Source of the DNA: an uncultured Pseudanabaenaceae cyanobacterium
Lineage (GTDB): Bacteria > Cyanobacteriota > Cyanobacteriia > PCC-9006 > JAAUQQ01
Assembly (NCBI GenBank): GCA_937949725.1
Contig: CALECT010000229.1
Coordinates: 1 to 38,697 of the forward strand
DNA: 38,697 bases
Reading direction: 5' to 3'
Positions 18,587-28,000 of the stretch are shown one piece after another. A program made the translations under genes and the position numbers. Numbering within the stretch: position 1 is the stretch's first letter; the number at the start of each line of letters is the position of its first letter. The notes beneath the pieces were generated by a model. The model ran no database searches. It was not told the origin of the DNA and saw nothing but the letters and a program-made list of their open reading frames with translations.

Positions 18587-19800
18587 AGCACCAATCGCAC
18601 AAATCGCTTCTTACCCACCTGCAACACTTTGCCTGCTAGAGCCTCAGCAGACTCAAACATCTCATCAGGATTGGCAAACTTCTCACCATCCAGTTTCACC
18701 GCGCCGCCCTTCACCTGGCGCTTAGCCTCGGAGGTGGAAGCGCAGAGGCCAGACTTGCCGACGACATAGAAGAACTTTGCAGGAAAGTTTAGCTCGGCCA
18801 TAGAGAACTCAGGTACAGCTTCGGCCTGCTTGGCATCGCCTTTGATTAGCTCTAGGGAAGCCTTTTGGGCTTCTTCGGCGGCGGCTTTGCCGTGGTATTG
18901 GGTGACCACGTCTAGGGCTAGGAGCTTTTGGCGATCGCGCGGGTTCTCCGGCAGCTCCGCCAAATCCAGCTTGGTCAACTGAGTGAAGTAGTCCTCAATT
19001 AAGGCATCGGGCACCTTCTCCAGCTTGGAATACATCGCTAGAGGCGCTTCACCCAAGCCAACGTAGTTATTCAAAGATTTAGACATCTTCTGCTGACCAT
19101 CCGTGCCCAGCAAAATCGGCAGCAGCAGACCAAACTGCGGCGGGCTGTCATCCTTGCGGCCAAAATGCCGCTGCAAGTCCCGACCTACTGCGATGTTGAA
19201 CTTCTGGTCCGTACCGCCCAGCTCCACATCCGCCTCAACAGCAACTGAGTCGTACCCCTGCATTAGGGGGTAGAGAAACTCATGGAGAAAGATGGGGCTT
19301 TCCTGCTTGTAGCGCTTGTCAAAGCCTTCCTTGGCAAGCATTTGCCCCACGGTCATGGTGGCTAGCAGTTCAAGGATCTTATTGAGGTCCAAGTCCGACA
19401 GCCATTCGGAGTTGTAGCGAATCTCCAGCTTGTCCTCGGAGAAATCGAGGATGGGTTTGACCTGGTCTAAATAGGTCTCCGCATTGCGCTTCACATCCGC
19501 TTCGGTCAACTGCTTGCGCACCTCGGACTTGCCCGTGGGGTCGCCAATGCGAGCCGTGAAGTCACCAATGATCAACACTGCCTTATGACCCGCGTCCTGA
19601 AATGCCCGAAGCTTCCGCATGGCAATACTGTGGCCGATGTGAATGTCGGCACCCGTGGGATCAATGCCCAGTTTGATACGCAGGGGCCGATCCGTGGCCT
19701 TTAGCCGCGCCACAAGGTTTTCGCTGGGGTCACTGGAGTCGGGCTGACTCGGGAAGATTTCGTTGGTACCGCGACTGAGCCAAGAGGGTAAATCCGTCAC
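18583..19800 (-). CDS. tyrS: Tyrosyl-tRNA synthetase
   Basis: A 405-residue class I aminoacyl-tRNA synthetase that charges tRNA-Tyr. The ATP-binding signatures are HIGH at 54-57 and KMSKS at 238-242; together with the length they fit the TyrZ-type bacterial branch. The tyrosine pocket region is seen as [20 protein letters not shown] (182-201). The C-terminal 65 residues are an S4 RNA-binding domain ([17 protein letters not shown]), usual for bacteria. The ATG at 19800 starts MTDLPSWL. The TAG stop at 18583-18585 lies inside an interspersed repeat, which may have trimmed or replaced the last residues. It is divergent from the penicillin-binding protein gene. Confidence 0.96.
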   Translation of the reverse strand: MTDLPSWLSRGTNEIFPSQPDSSDPSENLVARLKATDRPLRIKLGIDPTGADIHIGHSIAMRKLRAFQDAGHKAVLIIGDFTARIGDPTGKSEVRKQLTEADVKRNAETYLDQVKPILDFSEDKLEIRYNSEWLSDLDLNKILELLATMTVGQMLAKEGFDKRYKQESPIFLHEFLYPLMQGYDSVAVEADVELGGTDQKFNIAVGRDLQRHFGRKDDSPPQFGLLLPILLGTDGQQKMSKSLNNYVGLGEAPLAMYSKLEKVPDALIEDYFTQLTKLDLAELPENPRDRQKLLALDVVTQYHGKAAAEEAQKASLELIKGDAKQAEAVPEFSMAELNFPAKFFYVVGKSGLCASTSEAKRQVKGGAVKLDGEKFANPDEMFESAEALAGKVLQVGKKRFVRLVL

Positions 19801-20142
19801 TGCTGTTGAAGAAGAATGGGAAAAGAGGGGGCTGAATGTCGCGAATTCGCGGCCCGCCTATTATAGTGTCTAGATTAATCGTGAAAAGCCTTGTCAACTT
19901 TGCTCCGGCAAGCTTAACCAGAGGCTTTAATCGCGAGTCATGTTTCTGACCCGCTGACGCAGGCTCAGATGATGTGGCGGATGCAATTGCGGCCAGGGTT
20001 TCGCAAAATTGTTAGAAACCTGTCTTAAAATTAGCAGTCCTGACTGCTCAATAGCCGCTGCTTCTTGAGCAGTTCTTTGCTCAGCAGCCTCTTTCTCGCC
20101 TCGAATCGCCTGTCCCCCATCGTATTCAACGGAAATTGCGCT
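19801..20142. other. Divergent promoter region tyrS / penicillin-binding protein
   Basis: About 342 nt. It holds a perfect 12-nt palindrome CGCGAATTCGCG at 19840-19851 in the tyrS leader. On the minus strand TATAAT is found at 19860-19865 (forward ATTATA), a good candidate -10 for tyrS; a TTGACA on the same strand at 19892-19897 is 26 nt away, too far for a standard -35. No T-box element was recognised. Confidence 0.45.
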
Positions 20143-22074
20143 GTGTCCTCCAAAACCGTGCAGGGTAAGTCTCGCCCCCGTCCCCAGTCCCCGCCACCGC
20201 CATCCCTGTTATTGACCATCATCGACACCCTGGGGAAACTCACAGGCGGTGCATTTTTAGGTGCTCTGGTGATTTCGAGCTCTCTGGTGGCGGGCAGTTT
20301 GGTTGGCTTGGCAACCAGCTTCCGTAACCTGCCTGATGTGCGAGGCATGAAGGGCTATGTGCCCACGGAGACCTCCTACATCTACGACATGAAGGGGGGC
20401 TTACTCTCTAGCATCCATGACGAGGCCAACCGCCGTGTCATGCCCATGACTCGCATCTCGCCCCACCTCAAGCGAGCCGTGATTGCCATGGAGGACAGTC
20501 ACTTTTACAACCACAACGGCATCAATCCCACCAGTATTGGCCGAGCCTTCATGGCCAACTTCTCCAGCGGTGGTGTGGTGGAGGGGGGCTCGACCCTGAC
20601 CATGCAGCTGATTAAGAACCTGTTCCTCACCCCGGAGCGGGCCATTAGCCGTAAAGCCGCTGAAGCAGTCCTAGCCATCCGCCTGGAGCAGGTGCTGGAC
20701 AAGGATGAGCTGTTTGAGCTGTACCTCAACCAGGTCTATTGGGGGCACAACACTTACGGGGCTGAGACTGCTGCCCAGAGCTATTTCAATAAGTCCGCTG
20801 AGGACTTGACCCTGGCAGAAGCAGCCATGATGGCGGGCTTTATTCAGGCTCCTGAGTCTTACAGCCCCTTCGATGGCAACTACAACGTCTCCGAAGAAGG
20901 CTACAAGCTAGCTAAAGAGCGACAAGCGATCGTGTTGGGACGCATGCGTGCCCTGGACTGGATTAGTGCTGAGGAGCTAAAGGAAGCCAAAGCCCAGCCC
21001 ATTCGCCTAGGTCGGGTGACTTCCTTTAGCGTCAGCAAAATGCCCTATGTCACCGAAGCGGTGGTGCAGGAGCTGACGGATCGTTTTGGGCGGGATGCGG
21101 TGCTTAAAGGGGGCATGCGAGTGCAAACCACCATCGACACTAAGCTCCAGCGCACTGCTGAAGACACAGTGAAGTATTGGGGAGAGCGCAACTACTACAG
21201 CGTCGGGGCTGACCAGATGGCCCTAGTGGCAGTGGACCCCCGTACCCACTACGTGAAGGCCATGGTGGGCGGTGTGGACTATGAGGATAACCAGTTCAAT
21301 CGTGCGATTAATGCCGTGCGTCAGCCCGGTTCTTCGTTTAAGCCTTTTGTCTTCTATCTGGCCATGGCCAACAAGAAGTACACCCCTAATACGCCCATTT
21401 CCGATACTCGGGTGAGCTATCCCGATGGTGATGGCTGGTACACGCCGCGCAACTACGATAATTCGTTCTCTGGCTCTATGAGTCTGCGCAATGCGCTGGC
21501 TTATTCCCGAAATATTCCCGCAGTGCGTCTGGGCCAAGAGGTGGGCTTGGATAAGGTGGTGGAGCTGGCTCGTATTCTGGGGATTGAGAGCCCCATGGAG
21601 CCGGTGATTTCATTACCACTGGGTTCTACTGGTATCACGCCTTTGGAGATGGCGGGAGCCTATGCGACCTTCGCCAGTGGTGGCTGGCAATCGCCCACCA
21701 CCTTTATCGCCCAGGTGACGGATAGTCGGGGTCGCGTCATTCTCGACAATACGCCGAAGCCTCAGCTGGTACTAGATCCGAAGGCTGTTTCAGGTCTGAC
21801 GAGTATGATGCAGACCGTGATTCAGAGTGGTACTGCGAAGAAGGCGCAAATTGGACGTCCAGCAGCCGGAAAGACTGGGACGACCACCTCGGAGCGCGAT
21901 GTCTGGTTTGTGGGCTTTGTGCCTCAGCTTTCGGTTTCAGTGTGGGTGGGCAATGATAACTACACTCCGCTGAGTAGAAGTGCTGGTGGTGGCTCGACGG
22001 CTGCGCCGGTGTGGGCTGACTTTATGCGTCGGGCCTTGAAGGATTCGGCTGTGGAGCAGTTTCCGAAGCCTTAG
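20143..22074 (+). CDS. Class A penicillin-binding protein (transglycosylase-transpeptidase)
   Basis: A 643-residue bifunctional peptidoglycan synthase. A proline-rich cytosolic start is followed by one membrane anchor (about residues 30-55), a GT51 glycosyltransferase domain and a transpeptidase domain. Transglycosylase motifs: EDSHFYNHNGI with catalytic E117, GGSTLTMQLIKNLF, and RKAAEAVLAIRLEQ. Transpeptidase motifs: S397-S-F-K400 in QPGSSFKPF, SRN in YSRNIPAVR, and KTGT beginning at K577. All are intact. I chose GTG 20143 (reads MSSKTVQGKSRP): the frame is open back to TTG 20065, but those 26 residues are atypical and lack a good ribosome site, whereas CGGA precedes the GTG. It acts in the periplasm on lipid II; the exact PBP1 class cannot be fixed without alignment. 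Confidence 0.94.
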   Translation: MSSKTVQGKSRPRPQSPPPPSLLLTIIDTLGKLTGGAFLGALVISSSLVAGSLVGLATSFRNLPDVRGMKGYVPTETSYIYDMKGGLLSSIHDEANRRVMPMTRISPHLKRAVIAMEDSHFYNHNGINPTSIGRAFMANFSSGGVVEGGSTLTMQLIKNLFLTPERAISRKAAEAVLAIRLEQVLDKDELFELYLNQVYWGHNTYGAETAAQSYFNKSAEDLTLAEAAMMAGFIQAPESYSPFDGNYNVSEEGYKLAKERQAIVLGRMRALDWISAEELKEAKAQPIRLGRVTSFSVSKMPYVTEAVVQELTDRFGRDAVLKGGMRVQTTIDTKLQRTAEDTVKYWGERNYYSVGADQMALVAVDPRTHYVKAMVGGVDYEDNQFNRAINAVRQPGSSFKPFVFYLAMANKKYTPNTPISDTRVSYPDGDGWYTPRNYDNSFSGSMSLRNALAYSRNIPAVRLGQEVGLDKVVELARILGIESPMEPVISLPLGSTGITPLEMAGAYATFASGGWQSPTTFIAQVTDSRGRVILDNTPKPQLVLDPKAVSGLTSMMQTVIQSGTAKKAQIGRPAAGKTGTTTSERDVWFVGFVPQLSVSVWVGNDNYTPLSRSAGGGSTAAPVWADFMRRALKDSAVEQFPKP

Positions 22075-22095
22075 TCGCAAGACTGAAATTATTGG

Positions 22096-22135
22096 AAGCT
22101 GAGGAGGACATGGCATGCCATGTCCTCCTCAGCTT
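22096..22135. terminator. Perfect 40-nt palindrome between convergent genes
   Basis: Arms 22096-22115 and 22116-22135 are exact reverse complements (20 nt each). It lies 21 nt after the penicillin-binding protein stop and 14 nt from the convergent gene's end, so it likely terminates both directions, though neither side has a long T-run. Confidence 0.7.
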
Positions 22136-22149
22136 ATTCTGTCTGTACC

Positions 22150-22851
22150 TTAGCGGTTGAGGCCTTGGAGCAGGGCTTGGAGGTCTGGGCCTCGGCCACC
22201 GCCGCCTTGGATGTCATCCATGCTGGGGGCACGGAATTCGATGGGGCAGCTAACGGCAATGAAGTGGTTGGCTTGGGAGTTGCTGACGGCTTTGAGGCCT
22301 ATGGATAGGGAGAGGACGATCTCACAGGCTTTCTCACCTTCGGGGGTTAGGTCCACTTTGCCCATGAGAGCAAAGGATTCTAAGAGCGGCAGTGGACGAT
22401 CGCCGGTCCAAACCGTCAGGCTTTCGCGAAACTGCTGCAGGGGGGGCACCATACTGGTTTGCTGGGAGAGACCTTCGTTGGGGGAGATGCGGGCCAGGGA
22501 GCGGCTTTGCTTGCGCAGGTCTGTGAGGGTGCTCTCACTCCATGTGACATAGACAGCGTAGGTCGTGGTGCGGTTGTCGATGGAGATGCTGAGGCGGTCG
22601 AGGCGATCGCCTTCCGTCAAGATTGGACCCCCCAGGTTGATCTTGATGCGATCGCTCAGGTTGAGGGGCTCCAACTGATGCTCTAATTCTTCATTGAGCA
22701 TTTCCTGTTGGGGCACCATCAGGACCTTGCCAGCCCTGGCTTCTTCTCGACGGGACATACGTTCATCCAGCACCGATTGACGGGCTCGGTACAGCACGTA
22801 GACCATGAGGGTGATGTAGACGAGCAGAATGAGGAAGTCAAAGGAAGCCAT
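22150..22851 (-). CDS. Membrane-anchored protein of unknown function
   Basis: A 233-residue protein with a single N-terminal transmembrane helix (about residues 4-22, FDFLILLVYITLMVYVLY), then a charged coiled segment (RMSRREEARAG) and a soluble domain. The soluble part contains LSISIDNRTTTYAVYVTWSE near residues 88-107 and LTPEGEKACEIVLSLSIG further on, with beta-rich character; the tail is Gly-rich (GGGGRGPD). I think similar proteins are conserved among cyanobacteria, but I do not know a function. The ATG at 22851 is clear. It is transcribed alone, convergent with the penicillin-binding protein and divergent from lnt. Its location between two cell-envelope genes hints at an envelope role, which is weak inference. 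Confidence 0.75.
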   Translation of the reverse strand: MASFDFLILLVYITLMVYVLYRARQSVLDERMSRREEARAGKVLMVPQQEMLNEELEHQLEPLNLSDRIKINLGGPILTEGDRLDRLSISIDNRTTTYAVYVTWSESTLTDLRKQSRSLARISPNEGLSQQTSMVPPLQQFRESLTVWTGDRPLPLLESFALMGKVDLTPEGEKACEIVLSLSIGLKAVSNSQANHFIAVSCPIEFRAPSMDDIQGGGGRGPDLQALLQGLNR

Positions 22852-23080
22852 AGAAAAAAAGCCACAGAGGCGTTTGGCTTAGATACTGGAGGTCTACGAG
22901 GACAGGCAGAAGGGCCAGGGATGCCACAACTAGGCAGTACCAGCGTTGGCCCTTGATAACATGCGCTGCAATTCTAGTCCATGGTTATGGGGATATTGAG
23001 GCAAACTGCGGAACGATTTTGGGGGCGGCTCTTGGGAATTACACCCTGGGCAGTTGGGCATAGGCAGTCGGAAAGAGGCC

Positions 23081-24706
23081 ATGGTTAATCAGCTACAAGG
23101 AATCGTCAATCGGTGGCGGGCATCTGCGGGGATGTGCACCTTGGGGGGGCTGGGGATGGCCCTAGCGATGCCACCCTATGGCTTGTGGCTACTGGCTTGG
23201 GTGGCGATTGTACCGCTGTGGCGTTGGACCATCGCTTCGCCGGAGTTGAGCTGGAAGCGACGTTTAGCCCATGCCGCAGTCTGGACCGCGCTCTATGAAG
23301 GCATGACGACCCATTGGATTTGGGATTTGCATCCCCTCACTTGGATGGGGATTCCCTGGGGGCCGAGCGTGGCGATCGCTACTATTGCTTGGCTAGCCGT
23401 AGTGGCTTGGCGGATTTTATCGGTGGTGCTGTGGACGCAGTTGACAGCCAGGTTAGGCAGGGGCAGATCTCCCTGGTTGCGTGTGCTGATAGGGGTAGCG
23501 ATTTGGGGCGCGGTGGATTTGGTCTGGAGCTGGGGGCCGCTGTATTGGGCAAATTTTGCCTTGAGTCAGAGTCCTGGGAATTTGGCGATTTTGCAGTTGG
23601 GGCGGCTGGGAGGTCCGGCGGCAGTGACGGGGGCGATCGTCGCGGTGAATGGACTGTTGGCAGAAGCTTGGTTGGCTCGCACATCCACAGGTGAGGCTGG
23701 TGCCCAAGGTTTGGGTCGGCGTAGGCGATCAGAAATAAAGCAGTTATGGATTGGGGCAGTGGTGCTGGCGATCGCGCTTCACACTGCCGGAGCTTTGATG
23801 TACAGCCAAGCCAAAACATCTGTTGCTGCTGATGAAGCCATGGTTACTCCCGTGAAAATTGGCATTGTCCAGGGCAATGTGCCAACGCGGGAGAAGCTTT
23901 CCATGCCGGGGGTCAAGCTTGGGGTGAAGCGTTATGCCGAAGGATTTCGGAAGCTGGCGGCGCAGGGGGCAGATGCGGTGTTAATGCCGGAGGGGGCATT
24001 GCCGTTTGTTTGGTCCCAGGGGCGATCGGGCTGGGGGAAGGAATTGTTGGAGGCGATCGCGGATTATCCCCAAACGGAGCTATGGCTGGGGACGTTTGAG
24101 CGATCGGGAGATGGGGAGTCGTTCAGTCAGAGTTTGTTGAGTTTGGATGCGGATGGCCAGCCGATTGGGCGCTACAACAAGATCAAGCTGGTGCCTCTGG
24201 GGGAGTATCTGCCGGGGGGAAGGCTGTTGCAACAGGCGTTGGAGGTTGTGGGAATCGGACGGCTGTCGAGTTTGCCGGTGGGGATGGTGCCAGGGGAGCA
24301 GGCTCAGATGTTTGAGTCGGGTTTGGGCCGGATGGCGGTGATGATTTGCTATGAGCCTGCGTTTAGTGGGGGGATGCGGGGGCAGGTGGCCAATGGCGGG
24401 CGTTGGCTGGTGACGAGTTCGAATTTGGATCCCTATGGGGAGCAGTTGATGGCCCAGGCTGAGGCGCTGGATGTGATGCGGGCGGTGGAGGGCGATCGCT
24501 GGGGTGTTCGGGCAACGAATACGGGTTTTTCTGGGGTGGTGGATCCGGTGGGGCGGGTGCGGTGGCGATCGCAAGTTGGGGAGGTAGTGACTTATCTGGC
24601 GGAGGTTTATCCGAGGGATTCGCGGACGGTTTATGTGCGGGGGGGGGATTGGTTAGTTTGGACTTTGTTGGGGTTGGCTAGCGTTGGGCTCCTGGTGCGG
24701 CGATAG
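23081..24706 (+). CDS. lnt: Apolipoprotein N-acyltransferase
   Basis: A 541-residue inner-membrane enzyme that adds the third acyl chain to the N-terminal cysteine of lipoproteins. The N-terminal 240 residues hold several membrane helices (for example MALAMPPYGLWLLAWVAIVP). The C-terminal nitrilase-like domain shows the Glu-Lys-Cys triad: E304 in LMPEGALPF, K367 in YNKIKLVPLGEYLPG, and C423 in MICYEPAFSG. A last hydrophobic helix ends the protein (WLVWTLLGLASVGLL). ATG 23081 is preceded by GAAAGAGG at 23071-23078; the frame is open to TTG 23054, which I reject as start. Substrates could include the lipoproteins predicted here (FGE-like protein, ZnuA-like protein). Confidence 0.94.
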   Translation: MVNQLQGIVNRWRASAGMCTLGGLGMALAMPPYGLWLLAWVAIVPLWRWTIASPELSWKRRLAHAAVWTALYEGMTTHWIWDLHPLTWMGIPWGPSVAIATIAWLAVVAWRILSVVLWTQLTARLGRGRSPWLRVLIGVAIWGAVDLVWSWGPLYWANFALSQSPGNLAILQLGRLGGPAAVTGAIVAVNGLLAEAWLARTSTGEAGAQGLGRRRRSEIKQLWIGAVVLAIALHTAGALMYSQAKTSVAADEAMVTPVKIGIVQGNVPTREKLSMPGVKLGVKRYAEGFRKLAAQGADAVLMPEGALPFVWSQGRSGWGKELLEAIADYPQTELWLGTFERSGDGESFSQSLLSLDADGQPIGRYNKIKLVPLGEYLPGGRLLQQALEVVGIGRLSSLPVGMVPGEQAQMFESGLGRMAVMICYEPAFSGGMRGQVANGGRWLVTSSNLDPYGEQLMAQAEALDVMRAVEGDRWGVRATNTGFSGVVDPVGRVRWRSQVGEVVTYLAEVYPRDSRTVYVRGGDWLVWTLLGLASVGLLVRR

Positions 24707-25012
24707 CAATCGACTTGGGCTTGGCTGGGAAGAAAGAGACAAATCGAGACAGCCTTGAGGCCAGCCCCAAACCCCGCCGTGGGGGACGAAGCGCCTCCCC
24801 CATCGGGTTCCCCCCTGCGCAAAAGGCTGGGTTGCTTCACTGCTTAAGGTGATTACTGTGGGCAGCTCAAGGTGACCGGATGCTGTTGCGGGATCGAGCA
24901 ATTACCCTCAACGCACCCCAGGCCAACCCATGTCCCCTTGGTTCAAGGGGGACCGCCCCGAAACTTGTTTTGGGGCGAGGGGGTCGCCTTGCCTCTTCCT
25001 ACTGCTTATCGC
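24707..25012. other. Repeat-rich intergenic region between lnt and the caspase-STAND gene
   Basis: About 306 nt between convergent genes, with no gene. It is rich in C/G runs and short palindromes (see the entry at 24932). Three 7-nt repeats GCTTATC/GCTTATC/GCTTACT run from about 25003 into the stop region of the downstream gene. It looks like accumulated degenerate interspersed repeats. Confidence 0.5.
24932..24977. repeat. Two adjacent hairpins in the lnt/caspase-STAND intergenic region
   Basis: Hairpin one: arms at 24932-24939 and 24946-24953 (8 pairs, loop about 6). Hairpin two: arms at 24954-24963 and 24968-24977 (10 pairs, one wobble, loop CTTG). They lie 36-80 nt beyond the stop of the minus-strand giant gene, without a T-run. 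They may act as terminators or be palindromic interspersed repeats. Confidence 0.6.
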
Positions 25013-28000
25013 TTATCGCTTACTGCTCAAAACATCCGTAAACGCCTCCAGCGTCCCCCAAGGGTCCGGAATCAGCGCAGGCTTAGACTTAGCCGCAGCT
25101 TTCTTCGCGGTGGGCTGCGCAACAGGCTGAGCCTCAGGCTTCACAGCCACGGCAGCAGAACTCGCTTTCCGCTTCGGCAAAAAGGGATTGGGGTTGCGAG
25201 GTAGACGATCTTTGAACTTCTCAACTGGTGCAGCGACTCGCTCGGAGACATCTGCAGCAACAGACTCCAGGGTCTCGGTGGCTGCTTGCTTGGCCTTGGC
25301 AACGGCTGGTGCGGCTTGCTCCATTACAGCAGCTTGCACCCCGGAGGAGCCTTCCACAATGGCAGCGACTAGGGGCTCAGTGCTGGCCTGAACTTGCTCC
25401 ACCGGAGTTGCGCTGGCAGGGGCTAGGTCAAAGTTCAGGGGCTCCTGGGAGAGTGAGTCTCCCAGGGGAGATGACGATTCGGAGGGTTCAAGGAATGGCT
25501 CTAGAGGACTGCTGGGGGCAGTTGATTCACTGGGTTGAGATTCGATGGAGAGGGGCGGCACCGGACAGCCAGCCGTGGAAACGGCGGCGAGGCAGCGGTC
25601 GAGTTCCAGCTGGTGGGAGCTGCGATCGCGGGCGATACGAGCATAACTTTCGCGATCGCTGGCCCAAAAACGCACGATTCCCTGGGCATCCGCAGCAGCG
25701 ATGTAATTACCGTTATCGCCAAAGGTGACTTGGTGAACCGCATGGGCAGATTGCTTTGCTCCTTTGGAACCAAAACCTTTGTTCCCTGCACCTTCCACAG
25801 CGGGCTGAAGGGTGCGAGTATTCTCGCCGCTGTCCAGATCCCAGAGGCGGACGCTGCCGCTGGTGCTACCGCTGAGGAGGCGATCGCCTGCGGGGTTAAA
25901 TGCCACATCTCGAACGGCGCTACGATGACCGCGCAAAGTGGTTTGAACCGCCCCAGTGCCGCTATCAATCAGTTTGATGGTGCCTTCGGGCAGGGCAATG
26001 GCCATCATCTTGCCATCAGCGCTGAGGTTAGCTGCGGTGAGTCCGGGAAGTCCCAGGGCCTGAACGGGCTTGCCGGAGTTGCGGTCCCAGAGGGTGATGG
26101 TGCCCTGGCCATCGACCGTGAGGATGCGCTGGCCGTCATCGCTGATTTGCACGAGGCGGATGTCCATCAGGTGCTGGGGCCAAATCATGCGATCGCCCGT
26201 GCTGGTGTCCCAGAGGTGCAAGCGGTGCGCTCCATCTAGACCCAGGAGGGTTTCGCCATCGGCACTGAGGCGCAGGTGGCTAATCCGTTGAGCCGCCTCG
26301 GCTTTGGCTGGCTTAACGCCCTTCTTCGCGGGGATGGCTGCGAGACGACGACCGCGAGGGCTACCGGTCTTGGGGTTGAGTTCCCATAGAATCACTTGGC
26401 CCTCGGCAGTAGCTGTGGCCACGGTGAGCTGGTCTTCGCTGCTGTCGCTCGCGGTAATGGCGCTACTGAGGCCATTGCTGGTGGGAACCACACCCGCCGC
26501 TGGAGCACCAATGACCCGCTCGGCCACCGGACCCATTAGGGGAGCCAGGTCAATGCCCTGGCCGCTTTCACTATCCCAGCGCTGGAGCTGTCCCGCTTCA
26601 TCCACAACGAGGAAAGTGAGGCTACCTTGATCGCTGGGCAATAGATGCAGGGACTGGCGGGGACGACGGCTGAGGTCAGCCTTGGGAGAGCGGCGCAGCA
26701 AACCGGCAACCTTTTCAGGTGAATCCATGGCAACCTGAACAGCCTGGGCCTGAGCCATGGACTGAATGGAACCAGTTGTATCCACAGCATTATTGGGACG
26801 ATGGGCCACGGTTATCGTGGCATGGCTGCGCTGGGGCGCTGGGGGAATTTCTTGGGCCTTGGCTTTCGTTTTGTAGTCCACTGGCTGAGCAACCTTTGCA
26901 GATTGGGTATCCCAGAAGGTCATGGTGCCGTCTTGGTTGGCCGTGACCAACAGCTTGCCGTCGGCGCTGAACTGGGCCTCAATCACCGCACTGGCTTCAT
27001 CGCGCAGCACGTCACTGACAGAGCCATCGTGGAGATTGAGCAACTGGGCATCCAGGACAGTCTCCCCGTCAATATCTCGCTGGCGAGTAGACAACAGCAT
27101 CGAGCCATCATTGCTAAAGCGCAGCGTGGGCTTGGCAAAGATTTGCAGGGAAGGATTGGCCTTCTTACGGCGGGGGCGGGGGCGAGCCTGATTGAGGAGG
27201 CGGGCCTCCAATGGATCGTTAGGCTCAAACAAATCCGCAGATAGGGCTTCAGTCTGGGCAAAGACCTTAAAGCGGGATTGGAGCTTACCGCTGGCCAGGC
27301 TCCAGTTCCAGCCCTGCTGACCTTGGACCACAACGAGCTGATCCTCAGCGGGGCTAAAGGCCATTTCCGAAGCGCGGAATTCCGGCTGGGCGGCAATGAC
27401 ACTGGGGAGCTTGAGGCGACTAATTTGCTCACCGCTGGATTGGTCCCACACCTGGATGGTGTTGTCGCTGCCCAAGATGGCAATGCGGCTAGGGCCCATC
27501 AGAGTTGCCACCACCGGGGCAGAGGTTCCCAGTTCGTGCTGCAACTCTCCACTGTAGGCATCCCAGAGACGCAGCTGGCGATCGCTCCCACCGGTCAAAA
27601 CCAAACGACCATCCTGGCTATATTCCATCCGTTCAATGGTCACATCAGCGGGATGCTCTAGGCGATGGGTCACCCGAGGCACATCGCCCATCTGCCAGAG
27701 GTACACCGTGTCGCCCGCCGCAGTGGCGAGGCGGCGAGCATCGCCAGGGCTGTACTGCACATGGCTCACCGGCTCAGGAATGCTGGTGATATGGTGATGC
27801 ATCCGTCCAGAGCCCGTGGCCCAAACGGTCACAGCGGTTTGCCCCGCTGCTCGACTGGCCAGGGCTTGACCGTCAGCACTGAGGCTCACCTGCTCCACAA
27901 CGGGGGCCTTGATGCGATCAGCGGGGGAACGGCGATCCACTCCGGGGGCGGGCTCACCCATGGAGAGGCGGCGATAGGTTTCGCCCATGGCAATGCCCTT

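Noticed and set aside
19801..19900. T-box or other tRNA-sensing leader before tyrS
   Set aside because: The leader from the TATAAT to the ATG is only about 60 nt and shows no T-box sequence; T-boxes are also not typical of cyanobacteria.
23382..23819. Arg/Pro/Ser-rich minus-strand open frames within lnt
   Set aside because: They are antisense shadows of a gene with an intact catalytic triad.
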